64,000 nt of DNA from Riptortus pedestris (GCA_019009955.1 CM032230.1:28802001-28866000), one strand, 5' to 3'. Counted from the first letter of the stretch, positions 44,366-56,017 are shown. The notes: generated from the letters alone by a model not told the origin. Program-made: numbers and translations.

Positions 44366-44785
44366 AAAAAGTCCGTCACGCAGGGGCTGCGTAAACTAAG
44401 CAGATTTTCCCTGTGAAGTTTTACAATAGAGAAATCCGCATACTGGTAACACAATACCACCGTGATTAGATAATGAGAAATCTTTCAGTTAATTAAAATA
44501 AACACCGAACTGAAACGGCTTCTGAATTGTAAGAATAATTTATATTTTAATAACTCAAATTTTAGTAGTCCAAGAACTAAAGAAGGGGGGGGGCGGATGA
44601 ACAAAACGTATTTGCATAAATCTCACAAAGTAAGGAAGGTAAGGTAAGGTTAAAAACGCCAGATTAGAAGAAGCTTCCACCTGAGCCGAGAAATGACGAA
44701 GATGGCCGACATAATCCGAACTATACCCCACCACAGACTTCATAAAAATGCAAATATCTCGGTTAATATTCAAGATAGAGAATAA

Positions 44786-44849
<64 letters not shown>

Positions 44850-44969
44850 GAACGGACCTCATTTTCGTCATCTCCTGGGTAGGATCGATGGACATGTGAA
44901 GAAAATTTTCGAAAATTGCGTCAAGAGTACGACCTCAATAGCTGATTTCCCTTTAGGGAAATCTGCTAA
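44366..44969 (+). mobile_element. HINE-like element, C type, both ends, core partly deleted
   Basis: 5' AAAAAAGTCCGTCACGCAGG, AAGCAGATTTTCCC, C module (GCATACTGGTAACACAATAC, GGTAAGGTTAAAAACGCC), TCTCGGTTAATATTCAAGAT, then a direct jump to (TA)n at 44788-44843 that skips the C-run. Standard 3' segment and GGGAAATCTGCTAA at 44969. Confidence 0.9.
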
Positions 44970-45480
44970 TATATAAGAAAAATCAATCATTCAAGCTTTA
45001 CAACATTTCAATGATTTAACGTTAATATTAAATACTATTTTCTAAAATATTTTTAATTTAAAGCTCTATTATTTAGATCGGCAGGGACGTTTGACCAGAT
45101 CTCCATTTATCAAGGCAAGTTCTCTAATTGCGCTACTAACTCGAGAGGTGACAAATTAAAATACGTCCTCTGCACTAGATATTTTCTATAAACTTACGCC
45201 ATGGACTGAGAAAGAGATATATTTACTAAATAAATTTCTTAGCTTACTGAAGTAGGTCATTTTTGTTAAGTATTTTTAGTTTGAAAGCGTCGCTAATAAT
45301 ACTAATCTAGTCTTGCTGGCTGAATCACAAAATAATACTTTTTTCTTCGTTTTAAAATACTTGATTTATAAATAAATAGACTGCAAGAAGTTCATTTTGT
45401 TGGTTTTGCAAAGATATTTGATTTCTGCTTTACTGCCAGTTAAAGATAACCCCTTACTCTCGAGTCCGTTTTCAGGTACA
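44970..45480. other. unannotated sequence
   Basis: No feature supported. Confidence 0.3.
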
Positions 45481-45785
45481 TGTTATGTATGACCATGTAT
45501 TTCGTTCGTTGTTTGTTATATAGTGTATATGTGTATTTGTGGCGCGTGCATGTATCACGTACTTGGATGGACTTTATTTTTCTTAAGTTACGTCTAGAGA
45601 ACAGCCGCCCTGCTGACATCACAATCCTCAGCATTTATTTCCTTTATAATCCCTTCCGTTTTTCCTCTCTTTGTCACTTCCCCATTAGCTGTAGCTTGGT
45701 GTTCTACTCAATTTTAAGTTTGTAACTGTTATTATCAAATAAAAGTGCTTTTTAAAAATGCTTTTAAGGATGCCGTAAACTTAAC
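45481..45785 (+). mobile_element. LTR of a retrotransposon
   Basis: Begins TGTTATGTATGACC and ends GTAAACTTAAC directly before a tRNA-Lys primer-binding site. TGTTA and TTAAC are short inverted termini. AATAAA at about 45738 and a T-rich U3 fit an LTR of about 305 bp. The internal region that follows is only leader-like and has no gag or pol, so the element is truncated. Lineage (Ty3- or BEL-like) cannot be decided. Confidence 0.75.
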
Positions 45786-45803
45786 TGGCGCCCGAACAGG
45801 GAC
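45786..45803 (+). promoter_or_regulatory. primer-binding site for tRNA-Lys
   Basis: TGGCGCCCGAACAGGGAC matches the complement of a tRNA-Lys 3' end with its CCA. It lies immediately after the LTR, where minus-strand DNA synthesis is primed. Confidence 0.9.
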
Positions 45804-46347
45804 ACCATTTTGTGGGAAATAGATGACACTTGAAAACGAAAACATCTGCTAAGTCCCTATATTCGAGCGCCAGGCAAGTATAAAGTATGCTTGAAAGCCT
45901 TTTTAAAAAGTACTTTTATTGATAAAAACCGTGGCTAGAAAAGGATGGTGTTCAGTCGCCAGTTGAATTGTATCTCCCGCGCTCGCTTAGCTAGTTCATG
46001 AACCCTCATTTAGTGTAAATAGTTATATGGCCGCCATATTATTTCATAACTTTACGTTTCTTTGTTTACTGCTCAAATTATAATTTTATTATAATATACT
46101 TAATTCTTAATTTCTATTGCCGATACGTTAGTGCATAAAGTAAAGTTCCTTTGTCTTGTTCAACCTCTAGATATAGCGTGTAGTATATAGATATATAATG
46201 AACTATTTCAATATACCTAATTCTTAAGAGAACTCACATAGTTGTTTTGTTTTTTTCTTTTTCCCTCATCTCTCCAGGAGAAATAACAAATGGTTCAGTC
46301 TAAATACTCTCTTACTATTGCCTTTAAAACAAGCTTTCCGCCTAAAT
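45804..46347 (+). repeat. retroelement leader then diverged repeat, copy 2
   Basis: About 120 bp of leader-like sequence follows the PBS. From about 45930 the sequence matches the repeat at 0.83-1.44 kb (TGTTCAGTCG, TTGAATTG, CGCGCTCGCTTAGC, then ATTGCCGATACG, AAGTTCCTTTG, TTCAACC). Non-coding. Confidence 0.5.
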
Positions 46348-46438
46348 AGGTGGTAACCTGTAGATAACCAGTCCCAATTAGCCTGTGTTACAAAAAGTGG
46401 ACGTTAATAAATATTAATAATAAATATTGATAATAACA
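46348..46438 (+). mobile_element. SINE 3' fragment
   Basis: GGTGGTAACCTGTAGATAAC, CCAATTAGCC, CAAAAAGTGGACGTTAATAA and an AATA-rich tail. The tRNA-like head is absent. Confidence 0.8.
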
Positions 46439-46569
46439 ATTACAAACTTAAAATTGAGCAGAGTTACTGGGGAAATGTCAAGGAGAGGAATAAAGGAAGG
46501 GATAATTAAAGAAATAGATGTTGATATTCCAGATTTCAGCAGAGCGGATGTTCTCTAGACGTAGCTCTA

Positions 46570-46657
46570 GATAATACCGATGGAATTTGAAAAGATCTAT
46601 CGAAAAATATTCATTAACATCCTTTACAGATGATTTTCCTTAAGGGACATCCGCTAA
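46570..46657 (+). mobile_element. HINE-like element, 3' terminal fragment
   Basis: CCGATGGAATTTGAAAAGAT then a decayed middle and GATTTTCCTTAAGGGACATC followed by CGCTAA. Only the last 85 bp or so are left. Confidence 0.6.
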
Positions 46658-47866
46658 AACTACATGGGTATTCTCTTAACATAGGAGACTTTTGAATATG
46701 AAAAAGATAAAATTATTAAAATGTAAACTTCATAATGCATAGAAAGTATTGAGAAATAATTACTTAAAATCGTTAAGAAACATGATTCAAGCAACATACA
46801 TCTTTACTATATCAATTGCTTCTCCAAGTGAGCATATATTTAAACATAAAGAAAAACTATAAAAAAACAGCCCAAATAAAAAGAACACTCAAAAAGCTGC
46901 ATGAGTCAGGTTGTTTTTCCATCATATACTTGTTAGCACTTAAGATGGAACTGTATAGTCCAAAACAAAATAGTTGTTTAGTACACGAATATTAAATATA
47001 GCATAACGAGATAAGGTAACATTGCGATATTTCTCAGCTTCTTTATCTTATTTTCTGCATAGAACTGGCAGCAGAAATTAGTAAAAATATGGCAGAAGTT
47101 AAGAGAGAACTTTAGCAGCCCTCAAAATCCAATTCCAGACCTTAGTCTTCTAAAGTTGAGCTCTACCAAAGATAGACCTATTCTTATCTTAATTAAATCT
47201 CACTTCTTGCTATTAATTTGTTCTCGGCTATATACATTTCAGCAATGGCCTTTTCCGATTACACCAAATGGTAGTAGGTTGATCTTAGGTAATTTTCCGG
47301 GAATATTTTCAGCATAGGCTTTTTTTTCTCAGAATAAAATAAATGAATGAATTCGCATTTTTGGTTGTTTTTTCATTTGAAGCACCAACAATTACAAAAC
47401 TGGTTATTCAGAGATTCGTTTCTGTCCAACGAATATATTAAACTTATCAAAATGATACTAAGATTTTAGAAAAATTTGTGTGTGAATTTGAAAAATTCAT
47501 TTCAAAAAGACATTACTGTCTTAAAGATTTGGATCTAAAAGTTATTTTGGGGTGAATTTCGTTACAGCTTTTTGATAAAACTTTAGTTTCCTAAAGTTTA
47601 CTATGCCGGAAAATGTTCAATAACTCCATGCCATAAGCTATAAAGAAACAGTTTTTTTTTCTTTTTTATTTATTTTTTTTTAAATGTGAATATAAGTTTC
47701 TCTAGGGTTAAAATGACAATTTTAAATTAAGAGTTCCTACATAGAATACAAGTTTCCTTAATTCTGAGTTTAAGTTTATTCTCATGAATATATATTCGAT
47801 TTGTATTCATTATGATAAATAATGAAGAAACCTAAACTATTGGTTTTTCTAGTTTTATTTAGTTTT
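46658..47866. other. unannotated sequence
   Basis: No feature supported. Confidence 0.3.
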
Positions 47867-48030
47867 ATTTATTTATTAACGTCTACTTTATGCTACTATG
47901 GCTAATCGGGACGGGCTATCTACAGGTTGTCACCCTTTTCTAGCCAGGGTGGGACTAAGGATTTTATTTAATGAGTTCGTCACTAAATAAATTCCTATTT
48001 GCCCAGGCGGGAATCGAACTCACCAATATT
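47867..48030 (-). mobile_element. SINE copy, minus strand, head truncated
   Basis: TTTATTAACGTCTACTTTAT, GGGACGGGCTATCTACAGGT, CTTTTCTAGCCAGGGTGGGA, TAAATAAATTCCTATTTGCC and GGCGGGAATCGAACTCACC (B box). The A-box part is missing. Confidence 0.85.
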
Positions 48031-48559
48031 CAGTTTTTTATATTACTATTATTTCAGTAAAAAAAAATATTTTATGGGCATTGTCTTCAATAAGTAAAAC
48101 CACTGTAATTTTAAAAAAAATAAATAACCCTACATTTCCAATGTGCTAATCAAATAAGTCTAAGAAAATTAATTATATTAAATCATTATTTTTTGTAAAA
48201 AAAGGGAAGCGTGAGAAAACGCCTTGATAAGTTGTGTATGTATATTGTTCTTTCTTTTTATACCAACCGTATTCTAAGAGCCATTCCTATAGCATTTCTG
48301 AATAGCTATTTAAAGGTTAATTCGACCATTTCGTTGAAAATTCCAGACTGGATTGAATTGGAAAAGAACTAGAGCCCGTTTTACTTTATTGTAGGTCTTA
48401 TCGAACCTTTACAAGTCCTATTTTCAGCTTCAAACATTTTTTTTCTGAGACGTATTCAAAATACGAACCAATCACAACGTCTATTGGACCTCATAATGCA
48501 TTTATCATATAACACGAGAAAAGTCATAACCCTACATGTGTCTCATATGAATTTTTTTT
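48031..48559. other. unannotated sequence
   Basis: No feature supported. Confidence 0.3.
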
Positions 48560-48660
48560 TTGTGCTAGGTCGAGTTATCTAAAGGTTACCATAATTTTCA
48601 TGCCAATTTGGGACTAAGGATTTTATTTAATGAATTCGTCATACTGTAGGTTTACCGAGT
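48560..48660 (-). mobile_element. SINE fragment, diverged
   Basis: GTCGAGTTATCTAAAGGTTA, TTTGGGACTAAGGATTTTAT, TTAATGAATTCGTCA, then GTAGGTTTACC. The B-box segment is deleted. Confidence 0.65.
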
Positions 48661-49460
48661 GGTTTTCCTAGTTTCTATGACTACTAAAAAAAATACTAAA
48701 AATAACTTTAAGGCTCTGGCTCTTCCTTAGAGTCTGGAGATTATTAAACTAAAAGCTGGAAATAATTCACCACTTAGAACCATCAGAACGGATCTTTTTT
48801 TTTTTTTTTTAAAGTTATTCCCTCTGTGAATTGAAATGGCCCCACTTTTCCTTTTAATGGAAACGGTTTCTAAAGAAAAAGGAAGTAAATGAGAGAAATT
48901 AGACTTGAGAAGGTAGATAAGTAAAGGCTTACAAAGGGAATAGTGTAATAACATAAGACATTTTCTAGAGTTCATAGGGACGCATAATTAAAAATTAAGT
49001 ATGCAAAAAAAAATAAGAAAGAAAGTTGAACGCTAAAGCACAAATTGGACTTTTTCATGGACTTAAGTAAGCATTTATATCGCTTGAAGGAATATACACT
49101 GAATTCTGAGAGAAAGTAATAATGTATTTTCGGAAAAGAAGATTATTCAAATTTTGTGATATTCACATGACATTTAACGATGAATGAATCAGTGTTACAG
49201 CTTTGCATGCAGAATGCTAAATACAAAAAAAACATGGTTTTAGGTGAATAAATAACTCATATTTATTTTTAGCTGGTGGTGAGGGTGATTAACCGAATAA
49301 ATAGCTCTGTGGTTCCTGACTCACATTTTATTTTTGCATTTTGGTCAAATTAAAACCTACATCTCCGTCTCTGCTGCATGGAAGGTCCTCGACGGAGGCA
49401 CAACGGGAACCTAACACAATCTCTTTAGTTGTTAAAGAGCCAACTCTTCACTCTCATTAA
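48661..49460. other. unannotated sequence
   Basis: No feature supported. Confidence 0.3.
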
Positions 49461-49862
49461 AAAGCCCGTCACACAAGTGCTACGAGAGCTAAGCACACTT
49501 CCCACTTGGGGTGCGTACCCTTAGTGGGAAAGCTAAGTAAACGGAAATTAAAATATATGCTTGGCATAAGATGTATAGTCACCGAGTTCCTAAAAGTGGA
49601 AATCAGATGACTTGAAGTGGAAGTTTACTAAAAACCGAAACAAAACAAAATACAAATACCTCCGTTAATATAAGAGTCAAGGAAACCTAAATGCAAAAGT
49701 TATATAAAATTAAATTAGAGTAAAAGTAGAGAAAATGTTTGCATTTCTCGAATCCTCTCCACCCTAAATCCTTCGTCTTCTTGGGTCGATCTCAGCCATG
49801 ACAAAATATAATATTTAGGTTTGTGTGAAACGTTAAAATATCGAATTTTAGATATTCAAATT
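49461..49862 (+). mobile_element. HINE-like element, strongly diverged, 3' end missing
   Basis: AAAAAGCCCGTCACACAAGT then GCTACGAGAGCTAAGCACAC TTCCC at the 5' end, and GGTCGATCTCAGCCATGACA then TGAAACGTTAAAATATCGAA in the core. No (TA)n or hairpin. Confidence 0.55.
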
Positions 49863-50797
49863 TTTAATAATTTAGATTATTAAAATCAATATTTAAATAT
49901 TGACTAAATGAAAATCATTTAGTCTAGATTGTAGAATATCTTTCATAATTGTCTTTCTTCACGCTAATTCTCTTATTCTTAAGATACGTGTGCTCACTTT
50001 CATTGGAATGCCAGATCTTTTTATATTTGCAGCACATTCCAGCGTGCATTCGAGTAGAGCTATCTTCTATCAACCATCTCCTTCTGGAGTTGGTTCAATG
50101 GTATTAAAAATTTGTTTAGGGCAACTACTGAATAAAGAGCTCTTGTAGTTTTTCAAACTAGCCCTACTCTTGGAAGAACCACACTACTTTCACCACGTTG
50201 GACGTTAGATACCAGGTATTTGGAAACTCAAGACCTTATAGACTACCTTCATTCAAGAACCACTTCATCATCATTCTAATTCATGATCGTTTGAAAAATA
50301 AGTCCATAAAACAGAGTTGTGACAAACATACAAACTCCTACTGGATTTGTATTGCAGGGGGGAAATCATCAGAATCAAATCATTCCTTTCGAATGGAAGT
50401 GAATGAGCAGGAAACTATCTACAGCTATCTGATGAGTCTGTTATCGATACTCATTTGGAGGTGTCGCCCTATCGGTCTGCTATCAGAGTTACCTCTATTC
50501 TGTACAAGGTGGGGAAGAAGATATCTAAAAAATAAGGGGGACACATTTGCATAAAGTGACTACACATTAAAAATATAGTCTACAAAAAAACTGATAAAAG
50601 CAAACTCTAGTAAGAACTAGAGGAAAAACAGAAAACTTATGCAAATGGGAAGACCTACCACCTAATCGATGCTTATACCACTTTGTTATGGAAGCAGGGA
50701 AGCATATTCCATTCCCTTTGCATAACTACATATGTAGCATACAGTGGAATATACTAGCAAGATAAACATTTATAATTTTGTTGTTGTTATTTTAAGA
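49863..50797. other. unannotated sequence with one 118-codon frame
   Basis: A plus-strand frame at 50198-50554 (starts MDVRYQVFGNSRPYRL) has no recognisable domain, signal or splice context. Composition is less A+T-biased than its surroundings. It could be a remnant exon, but I cannot support a gene. Confidence 0.25.
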
Positions 50798-51040
50798 TAA
50801 AAAGTCTGTGACGCAGGGGCTGCGTTCAAGCAGATTTTCCGCTTGCGTCACGTATTTGCATTTAACTCATAACGTAAATGTTCAATGAGAACAATATTTG
50901 GTATTTAGGCTTCAAATAATGTGCTTCATAATATAACAGATTATTGTTAATATGAGATGAGAAGGAATGGGGGTTTACGGAAGGCCGAAAACTAAAAAAT
51001 GCTAATATTTCGATTAATAATCAAGTTAGTGAAAAAAAGA
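50798..51040 (+). mobile_element. HINE-like element, A type, 5' part only
   Basis: AAAAGTCTGTGACGCAGGGG, CAAGCAGATTTTCC, TTTGGTATTTAGGCTTCAAA, AAGGCCGAAAACTAAAAAAT and TAATAATCAAGTTAGTG, then loss of homology. Confidence 0.8.
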
Positions 51041-51634
51041 GAAAAAAAAATATTGCTAGCACCTTATTAGATATGTTGGAAGAGAAGATAAGAGAAACAA
51101 TTTTTAGTGAATGTCCAATTCGGAATTAACTACTCTCTCTGTAGGTGTAAAAATTTGAACAAAAATTCGTGGGTCTAAGTTTCTAACCCAGCAACATAGG
51201 TAAAGGATGTTGTTAGAAGGGTTATAGTGGCACAAATAGTGAATTTTACAGTCCACAAGTGATTAAAATGTGTGGAATCTTGTATGTTTATCCAAAATAA
51301 AACATTCCGATATATTTTTTGTAACATCATTTGATCTGATGTTTGGAAAATAAAAATCATTGGTTTTACCGCACTTTTAAGTTTTAAGTCCTTGCCGCAC
51401 GGTGTTGCTAGGTCAAGTGGTGAGCTAGCCGTATTCTTTGCTGTATTGCAGAAGCTTTGCAGACCAATAATCTCTTCGTATTGATTGACGAAGCTACGGA
51501 AGTGGTTGAGGATGGTGTAGGGCCACGGGGGAATAGTTAGAAGTTCAACCCTGTGTCTATCTAGGATTGTGTACGAAGGAAGCACTTCTACTACAGAAAT
51601 CTAGATCTTTATCCTATATGTATATTTATTTTAC
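51041..51634. other. unannotated sequence with a 136-codon minus-strand frame
   Basis: The minus-strand frame at 51175-51585 (starts MLPSYTILDRHRVELL) is the longest open frame outside the transposons, at 136 codons. It shows no motif or membrane topology that I recognise. It sits between two HINE-like copies with no promoter or splice evidence. Possibly a decayed gene fragment. Confidence 0.25.
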
Positions 51635-51662
51635 TTAACTAGTCTATGGCGGGAAGTAAACA

Positions 51663-52297
51663 CAAAAACGCTGGGAGTTGCATTAACTAAGCAGATGTCC
51701 TAAGTACGTAACGTATTTGCATTTACCTCAAAACATAAGAGTTCAAAGAGAACAACATTTGGTATTTAGGCTTCAAATAATGTGCTCCATAATATAACAC
51801 CTTAATGTCAATGTGACATGAGCAGGAGTGGGGATTTACTGAAGGCCGAAAATTTAAAAAATGCAAATACATTATATAATAATCAAGATAGTGAAATAGC
51901 GTACATAACAACATTTATAGAACAATACATTTGCAATAAGATGGGTTCTATTCGATTTTGTGTCGATCCGACTCATACTAACGGAGATATTTCGAATTTT
52001 CGACATTTCCCCCCTCTAAACCTCCTTCCCTTCCCACATGTCCGATTTCAACCATTAACGAATTTGATCCTTCTACTTACATAAAACGATTAAATATCGA
52101 GTTTGGTAACGATTAAACATAGAATGCGACTGCAAGAGCGTTAACAGACAAATTCATATATATACATACATACATAATTTTGAACATCCCTCATTTACAT
52201 CATCTTCTGGGTAGGGTTGATGGACATTTGAAGAAATTTTGCATCATGAGTACGACCTCAATAGCTGATTTCCCTGAAGGGAAAATCTGTTATAATA
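51663..52297 (+). mobile_element. HINE-like element, A type, full length
   Basis: Diverged 5' end CAAAAACGCTGGGAGTTGCA, AAGCAGATGTCC, the A module (TTTGGTATTTAGGCTTCAAA), core with CCGATTTCAACCATTAACG, almost no (TA)n, and a 3' end GATTTCCCTGAAGGGAAAAT then CTGTTAT at 52297. Confidence 0.82.
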
Positions 52298-52816
52298 AAA
52301 ACTTCAAATGATTTTTATTTCCCAACTAGTTTCGCGTCCATGTGACACCTCATCAGGTGAAGTTCTACTTTATAAATGCACTAGTGGCTACATCTTTCAC
52401 TATGATGTTCCACTAGCCGTACAAGTCGGAGAATAGCTTACAATGTATGGCGGGTCAAGTCAGCTGATTTATATCGATCCGTCACGAAATAAAAATATAT
52501 CGATTATCCCTAATGAAGGAAGTAGTCTAAATCGTAAGTTATAAATTTATAATTGATTAACTATCACTTTAAATAATCTAATATATTAAAATATGTATAT
52601 TTTGCATGTTTTATTTCTGTTTCCCTATTGATCACCTTTGTTTTATTTTTTATAATGTGCATATTTTCTTTTATCTTTCTCTTGGTTATTTTTTTTTCTT
52701 TTCCTAGTAAACTTACATTTTCAAAACCAAATTTATGGATGTATTCAATTGCGTGGTTGGCTAGGGGTTATTGTCCTTATGATCAAAGTTTATCGCGTGC
52801 TGTCTGATTCTTCTTT
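52298..52816. other. unassigned sequence between two HINE-like copies
   Basis: Contains AGTTTCGCGTCCATGTGACA and CCTCATCAGGTG near 52330-52360, words often seen near the ends of insect repeats. No element can be defined. Confidence 0.3.
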
Positions 52817-52959
52817 TTAGCAGATTTCCCTTAAGGGAAATCAGCTATTGAGGTCGTACTCATGAAGCGAGTTATGAAAAATTTCTTCTAATGTCCATCG
52901 ATCCTACCCAGGAGATGACGAAAATGGTGTCGGTTAAAAATTATACATATATACATACA

Positions 52960-53010
<51 letters not shown>

Positions 53011-53690
53011 CTGTTAACGCTCGAGCGGTCACAATTTTTGTTTGATAATTACGAAACTCGATATTTAACCGTATAATGTAAAAAGACAGATCAAATACGT
53101 TAATGGCTGAAATCGAACTAGAGGGAGGGGGGGGGTTTAGAAGGGAGAATTTTCGAAAATTCAAAATATCTCCGTTATTATACATCGGATCGAAAAATTG
53201 TATAGAACCAATCTTATTGCAAATTAAATTGGCTATAAATATTGTTTTATACATTTATTCTCTATCTTGAACATTAACCGATATATTTGCATTATTATGA
53301 AGTCTGTGGTCGGGTAAAGTTCGCATTAGGTCGGCCATTATCGTCATTGCTCGGCTCAGGTGGGAGGCTACTTCTAACCTTACCTGTCGTTTCTAACCTT
53401 ACCTTACCTTCCTTACTTTGTGAGATTTATGCAAATACGTTCTGTTCATCCGCCCCCCCCCTTCTTTAGTTCTTGGACTACTAAAATTTGAGTTATTAAA
53501 ATATAAATTATTCTTACAATACAGAAGCCGTTTCAGTTGGGAATTTGTTTTAATTAACTGAAAGATTTCTCATTACCGTTTGTATTTAATCACAGTGGTA
53601 TTGTGTTACCAGTATGCAGTTTTCTCTATTGTTCAAACTTCACACGGGAAATCTGCTTGGTTTACCCAGCCCCTGCGTGACGGACTTTTA
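52817..53690 (-). mobile_element. HINE-like element, C type, full length
   Basis: 3' hairpin TTTCCCTTAAGGGAAATCAG at 52825, ATCGATCCTACCCAGGAG, (TA)n 52962-53006, GTTAACGCTCGAGCGGTCAC, G-run 53128-53135, C module (CCTTACCTTCCTTACTTTGT, AGTGGTATTGTGTTACCAGT), and 5' end CCCCTGCGTGACGGACTTTT at 53690. Confidence 0.9.
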
Positions 53691-53748
53691 GTAATTGTGA
53701 TAATTCCCCTATACAACTTTTTTGTGTTGACCTTCCGCCATAGACTAG

Positions 53749-54355
53749 TTAAATAAAGATAAATAAGTCATATTTTCACAACTAAGTATTTGTTTTATCG
53801 CTTCTCCTACAATGCCCACTTATAAAATACAACCTCTTAAATTTCACATATTTTACTATTCCTTCCAAGGCTGTAAGTCTAACAGTAAATAAACAATATC
53901 CTTCTAAATATTGAAGAAATTAAAATGAGAAAAGTAGCAGGAAACTCTTTGAGAGACATTTTTTATGTGTATTCAATAGACGAATCTAGAAGAAGGACCG
54001 ATAAACTTTTCAGGAACCAAATATATAGGTCTCCATTCTGATACGATATCAAAGTAACGTGAGTTTCCATTCACAACTTGTCCAGCCAGGCAGCCCATTT
54101 CCTACCTCTTTCATCTCGTTCAACTCCAGCTTCGTATCTAACTCAACAAACTAAGAATGAGTTTCAATGTGTCAGACATTTGTGATATTTTTTATATTCT
54201 ATTCTGGCTTGTCAATTTGTTATTTGACATTTTTATCTGTGTAAAGAGAACTTTTTTTTAATCAAAAAACTCCGAGAGAAAGGAAAAAGACAAAACGATT
54301 CTCTCGTCTTAAATAAAATTGTATATAATCATCTATTTTTGAACTGAATGTTTTT
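53749..54355. other. unannotated sequence containing a repeat copy
   Basis: Apart from the repeat at 53967-54174, nothing is supported. Confidence 0.3.
53967..54174 (-). repeat. 208-bp repeat, copy 1, decayed coding-like
   Basis: Direct copy of 60497-60706 (GATAAACTTTTCAG, TCCAGCCAGGCAGCCCATTT, CCTACCTCTTTCATCTC, AATGAGTTTCAATGTGTCA). On the minus strand the frame that is open in the other copy is broken here by stops. Confidence 0.85.
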
Positions 54356-54423
54356 TTAGCATTAGGGTGTACTCATGACCAGATTTTCATTCAAATGTGC
54401 TATTCTACGTTCAAAACTATATT

Positions 54424-54487
<64 letters not shown>
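54356..54487 (-). mobile_element. HINE-like element, 3' segment, left of the Tc1 insertion
   Basis: TTTAGCATTAGGGTGTACTC, CATGACCAGATTTTC, ACGTTCAAAACTATAT, then (TA)n. The hairpin is deleted. The rest follows at 56018 after the Tc1 element. Confidence 0.7.
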
Positions 54488-56014
54488 CACTCCTCGTCAA
54501 AAAAAGCGGAACACCCTAAAATTTATTAATTTCACTGGGTTTTTACTGAATCAAAGAATCATACCTTATTGTGTCTTATAATACAAGTCCATAGGATTAA
54601 TAAAAAGTGTTTTTCAGAAAAAAAATAAATAAATTCCTTTAATTACAAAAAAAAATAAAAATTTATCCTAAAAATGAAAAAACAAAATTTTAACTTTTTA
54701 AAAAATTTAATTGACTATTCTTACACTAATAACCAGTGTGGCCACCTCTTGCTCGAATGACAGCCTCCATAGGTGTGGGCATGCTCCTGATCAAGTCCTG
54801 GACGACCTCCTGAGGTAATCTTCCTGACTCTTCCAAAACGGCAGCCTCAAGCTCCCTGCCATGAGGGTGTGGTTTCCTGGCTCGAACACTTCTTTTTAGC
54901 CTGTCCCATAAATGTTCTATGCAATTTAGGTCAGGGCTCCTCGCTGGCCACGGCAATGTGTCGATATTGCTTTCGTTTAGGTAGTCCCTAAAAATACGGG
55001 CAACATGTGGCCTTGCATTATCATGGATAAGAAATGCATTTTCACCAATAAATGGCATGTATTGCATGACATGGTCCTCCAAAATGTCTGCCACGTATCT
55101 TTGTGCAGTCAAAAGGCCCCCACGAATCGAAACTAACTCCGTGGGAGCTTCCCATGAGATGCCAGCCCAGAACATCACGGAGCCCACACCATATGGCTCC
55201 CTTCCGACTATACAACATTAGCTGTATCACTGACCTGGCCTCCCCCACATTCTTGTGCGTCCGTCAGGAGAGTTTAGCGCCACTCTGGTCTCATCGGTGA
55301 ACAGGACTCGTCTCCAGTCATCGACAGTCCAATCTCGGTGCTCCTGGGCAAACCTAAGGCGGGCTCTTCGGTGCTCTCTGGAGAGAAGTGGTCCAACCAT
55401 GGGCCTTCGTCCCCTCAGGCCACTAGTCCTCACTCAACTCGTAACAATTGATACCAAAACATGTAATTTACGGAAACCCGCGACCAAGTTTCTTAAGTCG
55501 TTTGCTGTTTTTAGCCGATTTCTGAGTCTGGAGCCGGATAAAACGGTTGTCTTCCGCTGATGTGACCCGTGGTCGGCCCGATCCTCCTGTCTCTCTGAAT
55601 CGTTTCAAGACCCGTGCGACAATTGAATAGTGGGCCCCAAGTCGATTAGCAATGTAACGTGTGCTACGGCCTTCTTGGTGCATCGTCACTGCCCTAATTG
55701 TGTCATCTCTATCTAACCGTGCCATAATTACTCATGAATTCTAAAATAATGCGTACTTGATGAAATTAACATGAATACTGAGCCCTAGTAATTTTTTTTT
55801 GTATCCCTAAGTCGATAAGAATGACTATGGAATTTGTGCTGTTTCTAAACAATAGGATTAAAGATAAGAAGAAGTGCTGGAATTCAAATGAAATTGTTGT
55901 TTTTTTCCTCCAATGTATTTGTCTGATTAGAAACATCAACATAATATTTTTTATTTCAATTAAAAACTTGTGTAATCAATAAATTTTAGGGTGTTGCGTT
56001 TTTTTTGACGAGGA

Positions 56015-56017
<3 letters not shown>
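54488..56017 (-). mobile_element. Tc1-like DNA transposon, complete ends, dead gene
   Basis: Inverted ends CACTCCTCGTCAAAAAAAGC and, on the complement, TACTCCTCGTCAAAAAAAAC. Each is followed within about 10 bp by ACACCCTAAAATTTAT, and each is flanked by TA (54486-54487, 56018-56019). The 1,530-bp length fits a full Tc1-like element. It lies in the (TA)n core of a HINE-like copy, so the exact TA used cannot be proven. The transposase gene is on the minus strand and is inactivated. Confidence 0.93.
54726..55725 (-). pseudogene. Tc1-like transposase, DD34E, frameshifted
   Basis: ATG at 55725 and stop at 54726. The N-terminus MARLDRDDTIRAVTMHQEGR then YIANRLGAHYSIVARVLKRF is the paired-type helix-turn-helix DNA-binding region, and GGSGRPRVTSAEDNRFIRLQ is the GRPR linker. 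Near 55540 the frame changes (RLQTQKSAK versus the expected Arg-rich continuation), and a stop interrupts the shifted frame near 55440. The catalytic part then reads TSGLRGRRPMVGPLLSREHR, VLFTDETRV (first Asp), two in-frame stops around 55218-55230, VMFWAGISWEAPTELVSIRG, LIHDNARPHVARIFRDYL (second Asp) and DLNCIEHLWDRLKRSV (Glu, 34 residues after the second Asp). It ends MEAVIRARGGHTGY. All three catalytic residues survive, but one frameshift and several stops make it non-functional. Confidence 0.92.

Larger units (their letters stand above)
51639..53748. mobile_element. possible TTAA-flanked composite element
   Basis: The inverted ends CTAGTCTATGGCGGGAAGTA (51639) and, on the complement, CTAGTCTATGGCGGAAGGTC (ending 53748) match over about 30 bp with three or four differences. 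Each is bordered by TTAA (51635-51638, 53749-53752). TTAA is the target of piggyBac, Kolobok and Sola3 elements. Almost all of the interior is two HINE-like copies plus 0.5 kb of unassigned sequence, so the original element would have been short. Confidence 0.45.

Noticed and set aside
50198..50554. A 118-codon plus-strand frame
   Set aside because: No recognisable motif, no flanking gene structure, and a chance frame of this size is plausible in 64 kb.
51175..51585. A 136-codon minus-strand frame
   Set aside because: Longest frame outside transposons but without domain, promoter or splice support; kept as a note only.
52320..52365. AGTTTCGCGTCCATGTGACA...CATCAGGTG as a transposon end
   Set aside because: Looks like words seen near insect repeat ends, but no partner or target duplication could be found.
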